A stretch of DNA of 15,206 bases from Ruminococcaceae bacterium UBA1244 (lineage in GTDB: Bacteria > Bacillota > Clostridia > Oscillospirales > Acutalibacteraceae). The notes under the pieces were generated by a model. That model had not been told where the DNA came from. It saw nothing but the letters and a program-made list of their open reading frames with translations, and ran no database searches. The position numbers were made by a program, and so were the translations under genes. Location of the stretch: positions 526-15,731 of the forward strand of contig DBWG01000114.1 in assembly GCA_002308635.1 (NCBI GenBank). The letters are read 5' to 3'. Shown here piece by piece: positions 13,784 to 15,206 of this stretch (position 1 is the first letter of the stretch; every line of letters starts with the position of its first letter).

Positions 13784-14209
13784 TCAGGTGTCCTCATCTC
13801 TTATTTCTTTTCTGATACGCATAAGTATCTTACCGAGATGGTTCTGTCCCTTTCCGTTGACCTGTCCCCAGATCCTGTCGCCCCAGTTATTGCCTTCAAC
13901 CAATTCTTCATCACCGGTAGCAGCAAGCAGTTTTCCCAGCTCCGGATTCTGTGTAAACTTTGCCCTGCATATCCCGTACATGATGTCATACTTCACCTGT
14001 TCCCAGTCCTGACGCAGTACAGCACGTCTTCCTGCCCTTTTTGCCAGATCAGGACTAAGAGAAGCAAATTCCTTTCTTTTTTCAACATCAAGTGTCTTCT
14101 GTGCCTGAAAAGCCGCTTCATTATTACGATAGAGTATACCGTCATACTGCACGGGACATTCATAAAAATTACTGAGAAAATAATATTTGCCTCTGAAACT
14201 GTCTATCAT
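13784..14209 (-). CDS. NADAR family protein (YbiA/DUF1768-like)
   Basis: 141 aa. The NADAR fold handles NAD- or ADP-ribose-like compounds. Known members remove damaged riboflavin intermediates (YbiA) or, in more recent work, reverse ADP-ribosylation of guanine. Motifs: FLSNFYEC (11-18), the Glu in NNEAAFQAQK (E31), EGNNWGDRIWG (105-115) and NHLGKILMRIR (123-133). Full length for the family. Start ATG at 14209 with GGAG about 11 bases upstream. It is a monocistronic unit with its own consensus promoter and terminator. The next gene is an ADP-ribose pyrophosphatase. Which of the known activities applies cannot be told from sequence. Confidence 0.9.
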   Translation of the reverse strand: MIDSFRGKYYFLSNFYECPVQYDGILYRNNEAAFQAQKTLDVEKRKEFASLSPDLAKRAGRRAVLRQDWEQVKYDIMYGICRAKFTQNPELGKLLAATGDEELVEGNNWGDRIWGQVNGKGQNHLGKILMRIRKEIRDEDT

Positions 14210-14252
14210 GTCATGTCACTCTCCATTCTTATAAGCATCACATTTCAATACA

Positions 14253-14281
14253 ATTATACTTTCAATACCATATATTGTCAA
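14253..14281 (-). promoter_or_regulatory. Consensus sigma-A promoter of the NADAR gene
   Basis: Minus strand: TTGACA (14281-14276), 17-base spacer, TATAAT (14258-14253). Both hexamers are perfect matches. The leader is about 37 bases. Confidence 0.92.
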
Positions 14282-14379
14282 CCTCTTTTGCCTGCAAATA
14301 CGAATATGACACAACGGCAATCTGCCTTAAATTCCGGCAAAAAAGATTGAGATAATATAAAATATTTACATTTTTCCAC

Positions 14380-14408
14380 TTTACATAAGGTTAAAAAAGT
14401 GTTACAAT
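14380..14408 (+). promoter_or_regulatory. Sigma-A promoter of the pyruvate:ferredoxin oxidoreductase gene
   Basis: TTTACA (14380-14385), 17-base spacer, TACAAT (14403-14408). The predicted leader is about 95 bases and contains two stem-loops. Confidence 0.75.
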
Positions 14409-14415
14409 TGATTCT

Positions 14416-14437
14416 GATACAGTGGGAATACTGTATC
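14416..14437 (+). other. First leader stem-loop of the pyruvate:ferredoxin oxidoreductase mRNA
   Basis: GATACAGT (14416-14423) and ACTGTATC (14430-14437) form a perfect 8-bp stem with loop GGGAAT. It begins almost at the predicted transcription start, so it may protect the 5' end of an abundant mRNA. Confidence 0.6.
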
Positions 14438-14452
14438 TGTGAAATGATACTC

Positions 14453-14486
14453 TTTAAGATTTTGCGTTGAAGCAAAGAATCTTAAA
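14453..14486 (+). other. Second leader stem-loop, just before the ribosome binding site
   Basis: TTTAAGATT (14453-14461) pairs with AATCTTAAA (14478-14486). An inner TTGC/GCAA stem (14462-14465 with 14472-14475) forms past a two-base AG bulge and has a 6-base loop. AAAAGGAGG follows directly. Confidence 0.6.
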
Positions 14487-14509
14487 AATAAAAAGGAGGA
14501 AAATTCCAA

Positions 14510-15206
14510 ATGGCAAGAAAAATGAAAACCATGGACGGTAACAACGCTGCGGCTCATGTAGCCTATGCCTTTACTGAGGTTGCTGGTATTTACCCCATCA
14601 CCCCGTCCAGCCCGATGGCAGACTACGTTGACCAGTGGTCAGCTCAGGGTCTCAAAAACATCTTCGGCACAACCGTAAAAGTTTCCGAGATGCAGTCAGA
14701 AGCAGGTGCTTCCGGTACAGTTCACGGCTCACTCAACGCCGGCGCTCTTACCACCACATTCACCGCTTCTCAGGGTCTTCTTCTTATGATCCCCAATATG
14801 TACAAGATCGCCGGCGAGCTTCTTCCGGGCGTATTCCACGTTTCTGCCCGCTGCGTAGCTTCTCACGCTCTTAACATCTTCGGCGACCATTCTGACGTTT
14901 ATGCTTGCCGTCAGACCGGCTTTGCTATGCTTGCCGAAACAAATACTCAGGAAGTTATGGATCTTGCTCCTGTTGCTCACCTTGCAGCAATCGAGGGCAG
15001 AGTTCCTTTCATCAACTTCTTTGACGGTTTCAGAACTTCTCACGAGATCCAGAAGATCGCTATCTGGGACTATGAAGATCTTAAAGAAATGTGCGATATG
15101 GACGCTGTAAAGGCTTTCAGAAAGAGAGCTCTCAATCCTGAGCATCCTGTTATGAGAGGCTCACACGAAAACGGCGATATCTTCTTCCAGCACAGAGAGG
15201 CCTGCA
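14510..15206 (+). CDS. nifJ: Pyruvate:ferredoxin (flavodoxin) oxidoreductase, N-terminal part (runs off window)
   Basis: The first 232 codons of a gene that in this family is usually about 1,170-1,190 codons. The single-chain enzyme decarboxylates pyruvate to acetyl-CoA, CO2 and reduced ferredoxin, central to anaerobic fermentation. Domain I is seen: DGNNAAAHVAYAFTEVAGIYPITPSSPMAD, with the YPITPSSPMA substrate/TPP segment, VSEMQSEAGASGTVHGSL, FTASQGLLLMIPNMYKIAGE and HVSARCVASHALNIFGDHSDV, all typical. The start ATG at 14510 has AAGGAGG 10 bases upstream. The iron-sulfur and TPP-binding domains would lie beyond the window. Codons are strongly biased, fitting a highly expressed gene. Confidence 0.96.
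   Translation, partial: MARKMKTMDGNNAAAHVAYAFTEVAGIYPITPSSPMADYVDQWSAQGLKNIFGTTVKVSEMQSEAGASGTVHGSLNAGALTTTFTASQGLLLMIPNMYKIAGELLPGVFHVSARCVASHALNIFGDHSDVYACRQTGFAMLAETNTQEVMDLAPVAHLAAIEGRVPFINFFDGFRTSHEIQKIAIWDYEDLKEMCDMDAVKAFRKRALNPEHPVMRGSHENGDIFFQHREAC

Noticed and set aside
13772..14350. A 192-codon plus-strand frame opposite the NADAR gene
   Set aside because: NADAR motifs, promoter and terminator are all on the minus strand.

Overview
The window looks like ordinary chromosome from a low-to-mid GC anaerobic Firmicute, most likely a Ruminococcus-like member of the Clostridia (Oscillospiraceae). The taxon is an inference. It rests on pyruvate:ferredoxin oxidoreductase, a short ACT-type phosphoglycerate dehydrogenase beside serC, RecD2, strong AGGAGG-type ribosome binding sites, consensus sigma-A promoters, tRNAs without encoded CCA, and a large secreted protein with a module typical of gut Clostridia. 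No phage, insertion sequence, CRISPR array or defence island was seen.

Layout: 1-726 is the N-terminal part of recD2 (minus strand) with its promoter. 791-3260 is the serine operon serC-serA (minus), with a consensus promoter and a strong terminator. 3351-5191 is a medium-chain acyl-CoA synthetase-like gene (minus) with its own promoter. 5231-5707 is a small DUF4830-like membrane-anchored protein. 5708-6151 has no confident gene; it holds a possible short or decayed ORF and several inverted repeats. 6152-6453 is a tRNA-Thr/tRNA-Tyr transcription unit. 6491-9336 is one transcription unit: promoter, a roughly 265-nt structured leader, and a gene for a secreted multidomain protein (GEVED-like, CxxC repeats, gingipain-type DUF2436, MBG-like, and a recurrent C-terminal module). 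Its ATG and Shine-Dalgarno sequence are out of frame with the body by one base in an A7 tract. 9373-10403 is a zinc-ribbon, coiled-coil, membrane-anchored protein. 10429-10989 is mntP, divergent from a 45-aa membrane peptide plus an ArsR/SmtB regulator (11083-11655). 11650-13733 is an operon Nudix / 3-TM protein / hemW (minus). 13745-14281 is a NADAR protein (minus). 14380-15206 is the promoter, leader and N-terminal third or less of pyruvate:ferredoxin oxidoreductase (plus).

How the genes fit together: serC and serA carry out the first two committed steps of serine synthesis. The Nudix ADP-ribose pyrophosphatase lies next to NADAR, an ADP-ribose/NAD-related enzyme family, which suggests linked ADP-ribose handling. 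The ArsR-type metal sensor diverges from a manganese exporter. The most unusual item is the A7 frameshift directly after the start codon of the secreted protein. It could be phase variation, transcriptional slippage or a sequencing error.
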